Shown here piece by piece: positions 32,722 through 40,162 of a stretch of DNA of 64,000 nt (positions are counted from its first letter, which is position 1; every line of letters starts with the position of its first letter). The DNA is from Capnocytophaga sp. ARDL2 (GTDB lineage Bacteria; Bacteroidota; Bacteroidia; Flavobacteriales; Flavobacteriaceae): contig NZ_CP168034.1 of the NCBI RefSeq assembly GCF_041530365.1, positions 1,488,001-1,552,000 on the forward strand. Direction: 5' to 3'. Below the pieces are notes generated by a model that saw nothing but the letters and a program-made list of their open reading frames with translations, did not search any database and was not told where the DNA came from. Both the position numbers and the translations under genes were made by a program.

Positions 32722-33079
32722 ATTTTTGGTCTTTAATTATTTTATCAAGTAACACTTTGGGGTAATAGTTCTGAATTTCTGTGCAAAAAATATCCAACAT
32801 CAATAGTACATCATCGGGGGTAAATACCTTTCTGTCTAATCCGTCATCGTAACATTTTTTTATTCCGCTCTCCACCAGTGCTACCCATTGGTCGTCAAAC
32901 CAGTTTTTGAGGTAGTCGTTTTTGGACAGCCATTCCAGCGGAATGTACTTTTGATGGGCTATTTTTCCGCACCATTCCAAAAAGTATTGGTGGCGTAGAT
33001 TTTCGTATTGCAAGTAGCTCAACTCTGCATAGTACGCCAACTTGTGGCGAAAGGTGGTTTGTTTTGCTGTTGTGGTCAT
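32699..33079 (-). CDS. early prophage protein (126 aa)
   Basis: 126 residues from MTTTAKQTTFRHKLAYYAEL; residues readable upstream of this start come from the GC-rich repeat. Aromatic and helical: YENLRHQYFLEWCGKIAHQK, NWFDDQWVALVESGIKKCYD. Ends KYENKVCK. Lies between the RecA-like ATPase and small early genes. Function unknown. Confidence 0.6.
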   Translation of the reverse strand: MTTTAKQTTFRHKLAYYAELSYLQYENLRHQYFLEWCGKIAHQKYIPLEWLSKNDYLKNWFDDQWVALVESGIKKCYDDGLDRKVFTPDDVLLMLDIFCTEIQNYYPKVLLDKIIKDQKYENKVCK

Positions 33080-33080
33080 A

Positions 33081-33149
33081 ATCCTCACCCCCTTGCCCCC
33101 TCTCCGAAGGAGATGGGGAAGTCGTGCGTTGAAGTTGGGGTATTCGCAC
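33081..33149 (-). repeat. GC-rich double-hairpin repeat before early gene
   Basis: Copy 4 of the long class: nearly identical to the copy at 30570 through GATGGGGAAGTCGTGCGTTG, closing with CGCAC at 33145-33149, and ending GGGGGTGAGGATT directly before ATG 33079 on the minus strand. Confidence 0.75.
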
Positions 33150-33152
33150 TGG

Positions 33153-33794
33153 TTATTCGTTATCATCTTGTTTTACTTCGCCCCAATATTCGGCGGCTTT
33201 TTGCGGATAAATCACAAACGGACTGCCTCCGCCATTCATTCGCCCTGTGGGAAAGGCTTTGTAGCCCTCGACGCGTATTTTCAAATCCACATCATAACGG
33301 GCAAAGTCTGCCAATTCGCCTTTGGGTTCTTTGCCATTGGCTTGGCTAATGAGTATCAAGCCTTTGTTTTTCTCTTTCATTAACCGCTTTAACTTTTTAT
33401 ATTCCTCCTTGTCAGTTTGCATATACTGGACAGAATCAATGATTAAAAAATCAGGCGATTTGTGTTTTGTCATTCGTTCCAACAGCTCGGCAATGGGTTC
33501 GTTGTCTATTAGTAAAAATTTACCCTCCACGCTGTCCATATAATTGCGTTTGAGGTTCATTTGCATCGTGTGAGAAATGCCCTCCTCCAAAGAATTGTAC
33601 GCTACTTTGCCAAATTGGGTGAGGTATCTTGCCCATTGCATCGCCAAAGACGATTTTCCGCTGGACGAAGCCCCCCAAATAATCGCAGAGAAACCTCGTG
33701 CAGGGCAACCGACAAATTCTTTCCAAGCCCCCTCAAAGGGCAGTAGGTTGAATTTCTTATTGATGATTTGTTTGGGTGTATATGCTTGTGCCAT
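33153..33794 (-). CDS. RecA/RAD55-like ATPase
   Basis: 213 residues from MAQAYTPKQIINKKFN; a start further up (33824) reads the GC-rich repeat as protein. Walker A is GASSSGKSS (about 41-49); Walker B is PDFLIIDSVQYM; KGLILISQANGKEPKG resembles the DnaB/RecA sensor strand. Likely a DNA-dependent ATPase aiding phage replication or recombination. It follows the B-type ATPase gene and is intact. No zinc or helicase extra domains are seen. Confidence 0.8.
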   Translation of the reverse strand: MAQAYTPKQIINKKFNLLPFEGAWKEFVGCPARGFSAIIWGASSSGKSSLAMQWARYLTQFGKVAYNSLEEGISHTMQMNLKRNYMDSVEGKFLLIDNEPIAELLERMTKHKSPDFLIIDSVQYMQTDKEEYKKLKRLMKEKNKGLILISQANGKEPKGELADFARYDVDLKIRVEGYKAFPTGRMNGGGSPFVIYPQKAAEYWGEVKQDDNE

Positions 33795-33795
33795 A

Positions 33796-33846
33796 AAAGC
33801 CCCCTGTCCCCCGAAGGGGGGCAAAAGTGGCAGGGGTACTCACTTA
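33796..33846 (-). repeat. GC-rich repeat, short class (inverted copy)
   Basis: On the minus strand AGTGAGTACCCCTGCCACTT, a CCCCCCTTCGGGGG hairpin and GACAGGGGGC, ending directly before ATG 33794. Near-identical to 24236-24291 in the opposite orientation. Confidence 0.75.
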
Positions 33847-33850
33847 TTCT

Positions 33851-33890
33851 AATTGTTAATTATAAATTGTTAATTATAAATTGTTAATTA
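33851..33890. repeat. 14-bp tandem repeat
   Basis: AATTGTTAATTATA occurs 2.9 times in perfect tandem, between the B ATPase stop and the RecA-like gene's leader repeat. Confidence 0.8.
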
Positions 33891-33898
33891 AACATTAT

Positions 33899-34753
33899 TC
33901 ATTGTTCTGAATAAGCTAATTTCAAGGAGTGGATTTTGCGTTTTACGCGTCTGAGGTCGCCCTCGCAGTCTTTCCAAACCTCTTTGATGTCGCTTTTTTC
34001 GGTGATGCTGTTGGCGGTGCAGATTTGGATGCAATCGGCTTGATTGATTTCCGAAAGCTCAATGAACTTGCGACCGATACGGCTGTATATTTCTTTGTAG
34101 CCTTTCTTGTTGAGTTTTAGCCCTCGTTTGATACGTTTTTCCAAATGGTCGGTGGCACACATTACTATTCCGCAATGTTCCTCCAACAGGTTGTACAGCG
34201 TGATAAAGAAGTACAGCACTTGGTCGTTTACCTTGTCAAATTCGTCAAGTAATAGTACAGGGTTTTCCAACGATTTCAGCACCCGCACGGCTTCGCCTAC
34301 CATTTCATTAACGGTTAGTCCGCTACCGTCTCGCCCCATTGCCGTAAGCAGTTCGCTCATAAAGGCTTTTTTGTTCCAAAACTCGTTGCATTGCACCATA
34401 AAAGCGTTGGGGTTTTCCCGTTCGTAAAGTTGCATTGTTTTGGTTTTGCCCGAACCTGCGGGGGCGGTAATGGCATATACTTGGCTGTTTTGCTGGGCAT
34501 CCTCAAACAGACGAGTAAGGGTCTGAAAATTCGATGTTTGCACAAATACCCAATCGCTTCCGCTCATTCCGAGTTGTGCCTTGATGCTTCGCCATTTGCT
34601 CTCGGCGATTTTGTCCCAATTGCCTTTGAGAATTTGCGTTACTAAGGCTTCGGATACGCCTTTGAGTGAATTTGCCCCCTTGCTTTGACTTCCTTTGCGG
34701 TCGCAAAAGGCTTTTAATTCATTGGCTATCTGTTGTTTTTCGGTTGTATTCAT
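33899..34753 (-). CDS. Mu B-like AAA+ ATPase (transposition target-DNA activator)
   Basis: 284 residues. An N-terminal HTH-like region (VSEALVTQILKGNWDKIAES) precedes the AAA+ core: Walker A APAGSGKT at 97-104, Walker B VLLLDEF at 166-172, sensor CATDHLEK. The C-terminus is basic (RRVKRKIHSLKLAYSEQ). MuB proteins bind target DNA and stimulate the transposase. It lies 24 bp after the transposase gene as in Mu. Confidence 0.88.
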   Translation of the reverse strand: MNTTEKQQIANELKAFCDRKGSQSKGANSLKGVSEALVTQILKGNWDKIAESKWRSIKAQLGMSGSDWVFVQTSNFQTLTRLFEDAQQNSQVYAITAPAGSGKTKTMQLYERENPNAFMVQCNEFWNKKAFMSELLTAMGRDGSGLTVNEMVGEAVRVLKSLENPVLLLDEFDKVNDQVLYFFITLYNLLEEHCGIVMCATDHLEKRIKRGLKLNKKGYKEIYSRIGRKFIELSEINQADCIQICTANSITEKSDIKEVWKDCEGDLRRVKRKIHSLKLAYSEQ

Positions 34754-34777
34754 TGTATCTTGCTTTTAATCTGTTAC

Positions 34778-36823
34778 TTAAATCATTTTGCTGATGTTTA
34801 CCTGCACAGGCACAAGTTCCATTTCGTCGTCCCAATCGGTATTGCTCATTGTTTTTTGATATTTGCCAAAATCGTCTTTGGGCGTTGATTTGAGCGTTTT
34901 CCGTTTGTTTTCTATTCCTTTGATATTCGGCAAATTCAACCCTTGTTGTTGGGCAGTCATTCCGTATTTTTCTAACAATTCCTCCGTTTCGTCTCGGCGT
35001 GTGATGCGTTTTCCGTCCGTGAGCTGTTGAACTTGGCGGATATATTGAGCATCAAAACTATCCTGTTCTTGAATATTGCGTTGTACTTCTTTCTTAATTT
35101 CCGCACCGTTTACCAACTTCAATCCCAAAGGCGTGTCTTCGTATAGGTAAATCAGCTCCATATTATCGGGATCGAACTTGATAACGAACTTTTTGCCGAT
35201 ATTCTTTTCGAGCCAATCCACATCAGGCAACCCCTTCTGCGTATATACCATATAGTCGTATTTGACTTTTTTCTCTTGAAACGAAATGCCGTACGCATCG
35301 CAGGTAATCGGCTCTTTTCTCGTAATCCAAAACAGCGAAACCATATCCCAAATCTCCACTTTCTTTGTTTCCGCATTTTGGCTTTCCAAATACATTTCAA
35401 TACGTGGTTTGCCTGTTTTGGGGTGCGGAGCTTCGTTCCATTCTCGGCGTCTTTGGGCGTATCGCTCTTTGATTTCGTCCAACGTAGGTAGATTTTGCTT
35501 GTTGGCGAGGATAAACTCCATATTTGCTTTGCTCTCCTGAGTTTTCGCCGTGATGTTCATTCCTGTAAAAAACCAATCGCGTTTTAAAAATCCGTCTTGA
35601 AATCGCCCGAACGCACTTTCTATCGTTTTTGACTTACCATTGTAAGGCTTGGTGGCGGTTTGCACTTGGGCTATTTTGCTTAAAAAGTCGCCGTTTTTGA
35701 GTTTTTTGTGTCCGCCTTGGTTATCGTGAGCGATTTGATACGGGCGAAATCCTGCTGTTTGTACCGCCATTTTAAAGGCTCGGTATTGGGCTTCGTAATC
35801 CTCCGTTTTGCTAATGTGATAACCTAAAAGCACCTCGCTATATGCGTCCATCACCTCGTACACTTGACAGGTTGCCATATTGCCGTTTTCGTCCAAATAG
35901 TAGTAATTGAGCTTCGTTCCGTCGGAATACCAAAGGCTATCCCGCATTGTAGGCATTTTGGTTTTGTGCTGAAACCCAAACTTTTCCTTGTAAGAAAGTT
36001 CGCCGTACCGATGCCCCCACCACAGCGGTTGCACATCTTCGGCATACAGAAAATTGTAAAATGTTTTTTCGTTTTTTATCAGCTTCCACCCCTCGGCAAC
36101 GGCTTTGTCGTTGTATTCGGCGTGGAGTTGCGAAAGACTCACACACACGTTCACTTGATTGCACCAACGAGCCAATGTCCATTCAGCGGAAACCCCGACG
36201 AGTTTAGCGGCTACTTTGTTCATAAATCCGCTGTGTATCAGCCCCTCGTAACCTTTGGTCGGGTAGCGTTTGCAGGTTTTTATTCCTTTAAACGCCATTG
36301 TTTTAGCTTTCAAGTCCCGATAATTGCTCGGCAGTTTGTGTTTGTATTCCTTTGACGGCAGTTGCTGAATGATTTCCGCCATTTTCTGCCACATTTCCTT
36401 ACGACCTCCAAACTTGCGTTGCACCACTACATTGGTTGCGATAAAGTGACAAGCATTGAGTATTTTGGCGTTGTCGCTGTACTCTCGGATGCGGTCGGCA
36501 GGTAGATGTTCCGTGCCGTCTTCGTCCTCCAACAAGTATTGCTCAAAAAAGCGTTCGGCACCGTAATCGGGTTTGATATAATCTTCAAACACAATGGTTT
36601 TCACTTCTTTATATGGGTTGTGGTTTTCCTCAATTTTGGATTTAAACCGTTCGGGCAAAGAGGCGTACACCACCCAAGCCGTGCGACCATTTCCGCCAGT
36701 TGTCAGCTTTTTTAGTTTATTACGACTTAGCAGTTGGCAGTAGTTACTTACCGACATTACTTCGCCCTCACCGTACAACCACGAAGCAGAAACACACAAT
36801 ATATTATCTACATATTCAAACAT
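34778..36823 (-). CDS. Mu A-like DDE transposase
   Basis: 681 residues. The N-terminal ~75 residues look like the HTH-type DNA-binding domain (VMSVSNYCQLLSRNKLKKLT). The RNase H-like core shows Asp301 (WYSDGTKL), Asp367 (IAHDNQGG) and Glu402 (KTIESAFGRFQ), the last two exactly 35 residues apart (DD35E). The C-terminal region is charged and ends PVQVNISKMI, where MuA contacts its ATPase partner. It would cut and join prophage ends for integration and replicative transposition. Intact, without frameshifts. Confidence 0.95.
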   Translation of the reverse strand: MFEYVDNILCVSASWLYGEGEVMSVSNYCQLLSRNKLKKLTTGGNGRTAWVVYASLPERFKSKIEENHNPYKEVKTIVFEDYIKPDYGAERFFEQYLLEDEDGTEHLPADRIREYSDNAKILNACHFIATNVVVQRKFGGRKEMWQKMAEIIQQLPSKEYKHKLPSNYRDLKAKTMAFKGIKTCKRYPTKGYEGLIHSGFMNKVAAKLVGVSAEWTLARWCNQVNVCVSLSQLHAEYNDKAVAEGWKLIKNEKTFYNFLYAEDVQPLWWGHRYGELSYKEKFGFQHKTKMPTMRDSLWYSDGTKLNYYYLDENGNMATCQVYEVMDAYSEVLLGYHISKTEDYEAQYRAFKMAVQTAGFRPYQIAHDNQGGHKKLKNGDFLSKIAQVQTATKPYNGKSKTIESAFGRFQDGFLKRDWFFTGMNITAKTQESKANMEFILANKQNLPTLDEIKERYAQRRREWNEAPHPKTGKPRIEMYLESQNAETKKVEIWDMVSLFWITRKEPITCDAYGISFQEKKVKYDYMVYTQKGLPDVDWLEKNIGKKFVIKFDPDNMELIYLYEDTPLGLKLVNGAEIKKEVQRNIQEQDSFDAQYIRQVQQLTDGKRITRRDETEELLEKYGMTAQQQGLNLPNIKGIENKRKTLKSTPKDDFGKYQKTMSNTDWDDEMELVPVQVNISKMI

Positions 36824-36859
36824 TTTTAAACCCTTTTTAAATGGTTTTTAAACTTTGCT

Positions 36860-36902
36860 GCGGAGGCAGACTCGAACCGCCCGTAAGCCTTGACTTTTCC
36901 GC
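36860..36902 (-). other. tRNA T-arm/acceptor-like mini-structure 2
   Basis: On the minus strand GCGGA (36902-36898) pairs with TCCGC (36864-36860), and GGCGG-TTCGAGT-CTGCC stacks on it, with one G-U pair and a T-loop-like 7-base loop. A 16-base link replaces the other arms, and AGCA follows the 3' strand. It lies in the gap between the gene at 36921 and the transposase gene. Confidence 0.55.
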
Positions 36903-36920
36903 TCTTAATAAAACTAACTA

Positions 36921-37202
36921 CTATAACACACCGCCTCTAATAGCTTTAAAATCTTTCATAAATTGCTCTCTTGCAAGGTCAAGGGCGGTGTAAAATTCTT
37001 TTTCGGTGATTTCCTTAAAAGCCTCCATTTCAAAAAACATATGTAAAGGTATTTCGGAACTGATGAACACATAATTTTCAAAATGGTGGAAATGAACCCC
37101 TATGGGGTCGTCTGGTGAGTTAAAACTATCCACTCGCACAAACTCATCCGTTATCAATGACTTGTAATATTTTCCTTGCTCTACATTTTCAATTCGTATC
37201 AT
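36921..37202 (-). CDS. small prophage protein (93 aa)
   Basis: 93 residues: MIRIENVEQGKYYKSLITDE, FVRVDSFNSPDDPIGVHFHH, FKEITEKEFYTALDLAREQF. A beta-rich N-terminus and helical C-terminus. Its leader (ACTAATTTTAAAACGAT) is shared with the gene at 37385. Function unknown. Confidence 0.6.
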   Translation of the reverse strand: MIRIENVEQGKYYKSLITDEFVRVDSFNSPDDPIGVHFHHFENYVFISSEIPLHMFFEMEAFKEITEKEFYTALDLAREQFMKDFKAIRGGVL

Positions 37203-37326
37203 TTTTTTTTATCGTTTTAAAATTAGTTTCCCGAGTGCCACATACTCTGCTTTCGCAGACTTTGACCCACAGCGTTATTTTTACTTGCTCCTGCTCATAG
37301 CAGGTCGGGAAAAATCGATACCTTTG
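37203..37326. promoter_or_regulatory. structured divergent intergenic module 1
   Basis: Minus strand: TTTCCCGA/TCGGGAAA (37312-37305 with 37234-37227) closes an 86-base three-way junction with hairpins CCTGC-TATGA-GCAGG (37304-37290) and TCTGC-GAAA-GCAGA (37259-37246, a GNRA loop). It leads into the AT-rich leader of the gene at 36921. On the plus strand TACCTTTG (37319-37326) is a -7 box for the gene at 37354. Confidence 0.55.
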
Positions 37327-37353
37327 TAGCAAATAATTAAATTACAAACATTT

Positions 37354-37542
37354 ATGAGTAAAGTTATTCACACCCGCAAATTTGTTATTGCGGATTTTCG
37401 TTTTGATGAGCTTCAAAAAACGGAGGATTTTCTGAACACCGAGTATCCCAACTACAACGTGGTTGATGTGTACTATTATTGTGTTTGCCAAGTCCATCGG
37501 GTGCGTTACACATTGCAACGAGCGACCCACGCAACCGAATAA
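37354..37542 (+). CDS. small plus-strand prophage protein (62 aa)
   Basis: 62 residues: MSKVIHTRKFVIADFRFDEL, EDFLNTEYPNYNVVDVYYYC. Starts 27 bases after a -7 box. It runs against the early operon and overlaps the minus-strand gene at 37385 tail to tail by about 158 bp. The first 45 residues look protein-like, the end less so. One of the overlapping pair could be non-functional. Confidence 0.4.
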   Translation: MSKVIHTRKFVIADFRFDELQKTEDFLNTEYPNYNVVDVYYYCVCQVHRVRYTLQRATHATE

Positions 37543-37675
37543 GCCAGTTTTGCAACTCATCCCATTCTTGCGGGTTGGTAAGGTCTATATTTTCAACTCG
37601 AAGGTTAATATCCTTGCCAATCCCTTGTTCTTTGATTTCTACCTGTGTAGAAAATCGAATACCTCTGTCTATCAT
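37385..37675 (-). CDS. small minus-strand prophage protein (96 aa)
   Basis: 96 residues: MIDRGIRFSTQVEIKEQGIG, LRVENIDLTNPQEWDELQNW, LRGSLVAMCNAPDG look real; the last 30 residues overlap the plus-strand gene and resemble an antisense read. Its leader duplicates that of the gene at 36921, which supports expression. Function unknown. Confidence 0.45.
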   Translation of the reverse strand: MIDRGIRFSTQVEIKEQGIGKDINLRVENIDLTNPQEWDELQNWLIRLRGSLVAMCNAPDGLGKHNNSTHQPRCSWDTRCSENPPFFEAHQNENPQ

Positions 37676-37773
37676 TTTTTTATCGTTTTAAAATTAGTTT
37701 CTCCACCCGCTACGAACGAGAACGGTTTTAATCGTTGCGGGTCGCACCCGCTGGGGAAAATTTGCTACCTTTG
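37676..37773. promoter_or_regulatory. structured divergent intergenic module 2
   Basis: Shares with module 1 the minus-strand leader (GAAACTAATTTTAAAACGAT) and a plus-strand -7 box, TACCTTTG (37766-37773). GCGGGT at 37737-37742 can pair with ACCCGC at 37746-37751 or with ACCCGC at 37705-37710, so two exclusive folds are possible. AACG/CGTT (37721-37724, 37733-37736) is a further small stem. Confidence 0.5.
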
Positions 37774-37800
37774 TAGCCGTCAAACCTAAAATTTAGCTTT

Positions 37801-38172
37801 ATGTATATTAAATTTTATTGTGATCTCTATTTTCGAGCAAAGGATGAAGATGTTGCTTTACGGATTTTTGAAAAGTATCAACTTGTAATAAAAAACGCTC
37901 TAATTCCGATACTTGGGACATTCCACATTGTTGGGAACGATGCCTTTCCGAATGAAATAGCTGACCAAGAGCAATTTCAAGTAGAAATCTTTCAGCTTCA
38001 AGCTGTTGGCAAATGGAGATTTTCTCTTCCGTTCGCTTTTCGGGGGATGGGGATTGAACATTCAAAAGATGTCCTTGCTTTGCTTGAAACCTTTTTCCGC
38101 TGTTCCGCACATCGCATAATGCCGTTTGAGGTAAAGTTTCAGTCTCAGATTGTAGATGACAATCCGTATTAA
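37801..38172 (+). CDS. plus-strand prophage protein (123 aa)
   Basis: 123 residues: MYIKFYCDLYFRAKDEDVAL, RIFEKYQLVIKNALIPILGT, FRGMGIEHSKDVLALLETFF. Starts 27 bases after a -7 box in module 2. It lies almost wholly opposite the gene at 37808. Its composition looks like a genuine protein. Function unknown. Confidence 0.45.
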   Translation: MYIKFYCDLYFRAKDEDVALRIFEKYQLVIKNALIPILGTFHIVGNDAFPNEIADQEQFQVEIFQLQAVGKWRFSLPFAFRGMGIEHSKDVLALLETFFRCSAHRIMPFEVKFQSQIVDDNPY

Positions 38173-38428
38173 ACGGCTCGTTGTCGGCTACTTTGTTGTT
38201 GCATTTGGGGGCTTTCGTTATCCAGTTATTGATGTAATCAGGGCTGTTTCGCAATGAGCCAAAACGTTGTGCTATTACAGAAGCCTCCGAACAATGATTG
38301 TCTTTTTTCAAATGTTCTTTGTAAATAGTTGTTTCACGTTTGACCGCCACGCCCAACAGCGTGGTTCTTTTTTCGATTTTCACTAAATCGCAATTTTCGT
38401 TTAGGTGGTAAATTGTTTTCGTTTTCAT
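37808..38428 (-). CDS. minus-strand early prophage protein (206 aa, end doubtful)
   Basis: 206 residues. The N-terminal half (MKTKTIYHLNENCDLVKIEK, YKEHLKKDNHCSEASVIAQR, NSPDYINNWITKAPK) looks genuine and starts just after the Rha-like gene, in operon spacing. The C-terminal half lies opposite the plus-strand gene at 37801 and is Gln/Leu-rich like an antisense read. Function unknown. Confidence 0.45.
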   Translation of the reverse strand: MKTKTIYHLNENCDLVKIEKRTTLLGVAVKRETTIYKEHLKKDNHCSEASVIAQRFGSLRNSPDYINNWITKAPKCNNKVADNEPFNTDCHLQSETETLPQTALCDVRNSGKRFQAKQGHLLNVQSPSPEKRTEEKISICQQLEAERFLLEIALGQLFHSERHRSQQCGMSQVSELERFLLQVDTFQKSVKQHLHPLLENRDHNKI

Positions 38429-38451
38429 TACTTATTGATTTACAACATTAT

Positions 38452-39012
38452 TTAATTAAACATAGTTAGTTGCTTTGGGCTTACGTATGGCAGCTCGGCG
38501 ATGCATTGTTGTGGGTTGCGATAGTCCAAAAAGTATTCGGCAATAGCCTCTGACATATACCAACCGTCTTTGGTTTTGCAGAACTGCTCGGGGTACTTTT
38601 TTATCCTTGCTCGTACCTGCCCACTGGTTAGCGAATAGCCGTTTTGCAAAAGCCAATAATTATACGCCACACATTTAACTCCGTTGATGGTTTTGGGAGC
38701 GGGAATGTGCAAAATCATTTTTTCCTCCAATTCTGCCCAACGCATTACCAATTTTGCCCTTGCCTCATCGCTGTATTTTGTAATCACATACAAAAACTCT
38801 AATTTGTTGAGGGCATAATAAGGGTCTTTTCGACTTGCTCCGTTAGGTAAGTCTATGATTTTGAACGTGAAACCAAATTTGGATTTATGTACTTTTTGCC
38901 ACGCTGATTCCATAATTCGGATGTCCCTAAGCACGTGAGCGTGCTTCTTTCCTGTGATTTGAGCAATTTCAAAACTTGAAATGGTTTGCTCTTTGTTTAT
39001 TAAGTTTGTCAT
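38452..39012 (-). CDS. Rha-family phage regulatory protein
   Basis: 186 residues. The N-terminal 100 residues match Rha/pRha proteins: SSFEIAQITGKKHAHVLRDI, SRKDPYYALNKLEFLYVITK, DEARAKLVMRWAELE. The C-terminal part (GYSLTSGQVRARIKKYPEQF, WYMSEAIAEYFLDYR) adds another DNA-binding-like segment. Rha-type proteins regulate early phage functions. Starts 3 bp after the small first gene of the operon. Confidence 0.75.
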   Translation of the reverse strand: MTNLINKEQTISSFEIAQITGKKHAHVLRDIRIMESAWQKVHKSKFGFTFKIIDLPNGASRKDPYYALNKLEFLYVITKYSDEARAKLVMRWAELEEKMILHIPAPKTINGVKCVAYNYWLLQNGYSLTSGQVRARIKKYPEQFCKTKDGWYMSEAIAEYFLDYRNPQQCIAELPYVSPKQLTMFN

Positions 39013-39015
39013 AAG

Positions 39016-39213
39016 TTATTGATTTACTTGTTTTACATCTGTTTTAACGGCTTCACTTTCAGCCTGTAATAACTCTTTGGCTCGTTGGCGGATAGCTTTT
39101 GCCTGTTCGGAGTTGAACACATATTTTAGGCTCATATCCACGCTTTGCATTGTTACTTGAAATTCTTTAACAATTTGTTTCTTTAAATCTGGGTGTACTC
39201 GTATTTTTTTCAT
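39016..39213 (-). CDS. first early gene, small DNA-binding-like protein (65 aa)
   Basis: 65 residues, MKKIRVHPDLKKQIVKEFQV, LKYVFNSEQAKAIRQRAKEL. Basic and helical with a possible helix-turn-helix (SVDMSLKYVFNSEQAKAIRQ). As the first gene after the divergent repressor it takes the position of Ner in Mu, an early-operon regulator. That role is inferred from position only. Confidence 0.6.
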   Translation of the reverse strand: MKKIRVHPDLKKQIVKEFQVTMQSVDMSLKYVFNSEQAKAIRQRAKELLQAESEAVKTDVKQVNQ

Positions 39214-39294
39214 TACTTTGTCCTTTCAAATTGATGGTGCAAATATAGTAAATAAATTTTCGATAAACCAAATGATTTCGTAAATATTTTTTCG
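39214..39294. promoter_or_regulatory. early promoter and repressor operator region
   Basis: On the minus strand TTTG (39272-39269), a 21-base spacer and TATATTTG (39247-39240) form the early promoter. Three similar words TTTTCGATAAA (39257), ATTTCGTAAAT (39275) and TTTTTTCGATGAT (39287) overlap it and the repressor start, and are good operator candidates. Confidence 0.6.
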
Positions 39295-39741
39295 ATGATA
39301 AAGGATAGAATTATACAAGTGATTGAATTAAAGAAGATTGGAAAGGAAAATTTTTATAAAAAAATTGGTATGACTTCTGCGAATTTTAGAGGAAAAGCAA
39401 AAGAAACGCCTATAAATTCCAATGCAATCGAAAATATATTATCGGAAATCCCCGATATAAATCCGATTTGGTTACTCACGGGTAAACCTCCAATGTTATT
39501 AAGTGAGGTAAAAAATGAGGTTCCCCCTACTAATAATAGTGAGGTAGAGGCTCTTTTAAGAGAAAAAATGGAAATGTTAGAGAAAAACAACGCTTTATTA
39601 GAAGAAAACAAAGCCTTGTTACAGGCAGAGAATGAGCGTTTAAAGGCTGAGATACAGGCGTTAAAGTCTGTACAAAGTAAGTCTGCCAATAAATCCACCC
39701 AACCAAGTCAATCCCAACCGCTTATTCAACCACGCCGTTAA
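39295..39741 (+). CDS. phage repressor with coiled-coil tail
   Basis: 148 residues. The N-terminal helix-turn-helix (YKKIGMTSANFRGKAKETPI, then DINPIWLLTGKPPML) is of the CI-like type found in Bacteroidota prophages. The second half is a leucine-rich coiled coil (VEALLREKMEMLEKNNALLE, ENKALLQAENERLKAEIQAL) for oligomerisation, with no LexA-type peptidase domain, so induction would not be by RecA-driven self-cleavage. Divergent from the early operon, with operators at its start. Confidence 0.8.
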   Translation: MIKDRIIQVIELKKIGKENFYKKIGMTSANFRGKAKETPINSNAIENILSEIPDINPIWLLTGKPPMLLSEVKNEVPPTNNSEVEALLREKMEMLEKNNALLEENKALLQAENERLKAEIQALKSVQSKSANKSTQPSQSQPLIQPRR

Positions 39742-40160
39742 TTATTGCCCTGCCTGTGGGTTTAATGGGGCAAATTTAGGAGAGGCGTAGTAAAATAAAA
39801 TGTGCCATTATGAGTATATCCCCTATGTAATAAGTAGTTTTGTGTGTACAAGTGTTTAAAAATCAATGATTTAATTTTAAAAATTGCATTTTTCAAATGG
39901 TAATACCCCCCTTGTAATTTTAAAAAACATAGGGGTAATGTTATTTTGTGGTATCCATACCCCTATTTTAATAAGGGGGTAAAACAAGTAAAATGTAATA
40001 GCAAATGTAATAACAACTATAATAGCAACTACTAAAATACCTGTTTTTAGGGGTAGTAGTTATCATTTTCGTGAGGTCACGCAAATGGTCGGTCGGCAGG
40101 TCCAAAGCAGTAGTTTCAAAGCATAAAAAAAGCCCCTAAAGGGGCGGTTTTATTGGGGTT
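39742..40160 (+). other. gene-free stretch after repressor
   Basis: No open frame of substance. Contains scattered short repeats (AAATGTAATA at three spots around 39990-40015; GGGGTA words) and a hairpin GCCCC-TAAA-GGGGC (40132-40145) with a T run on the minus strand, probably a terminator insulating the right end. Confidence 0.4.
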
Positions 40161-40162
40161 AT

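Noticed and set aside
39990-40015. Short AAATGTAATA-like repeats considered as a CRISPR or iteron array
   Set aside because: Too few and too irregular, with no constant spacers and no cas or rep genes nearby.
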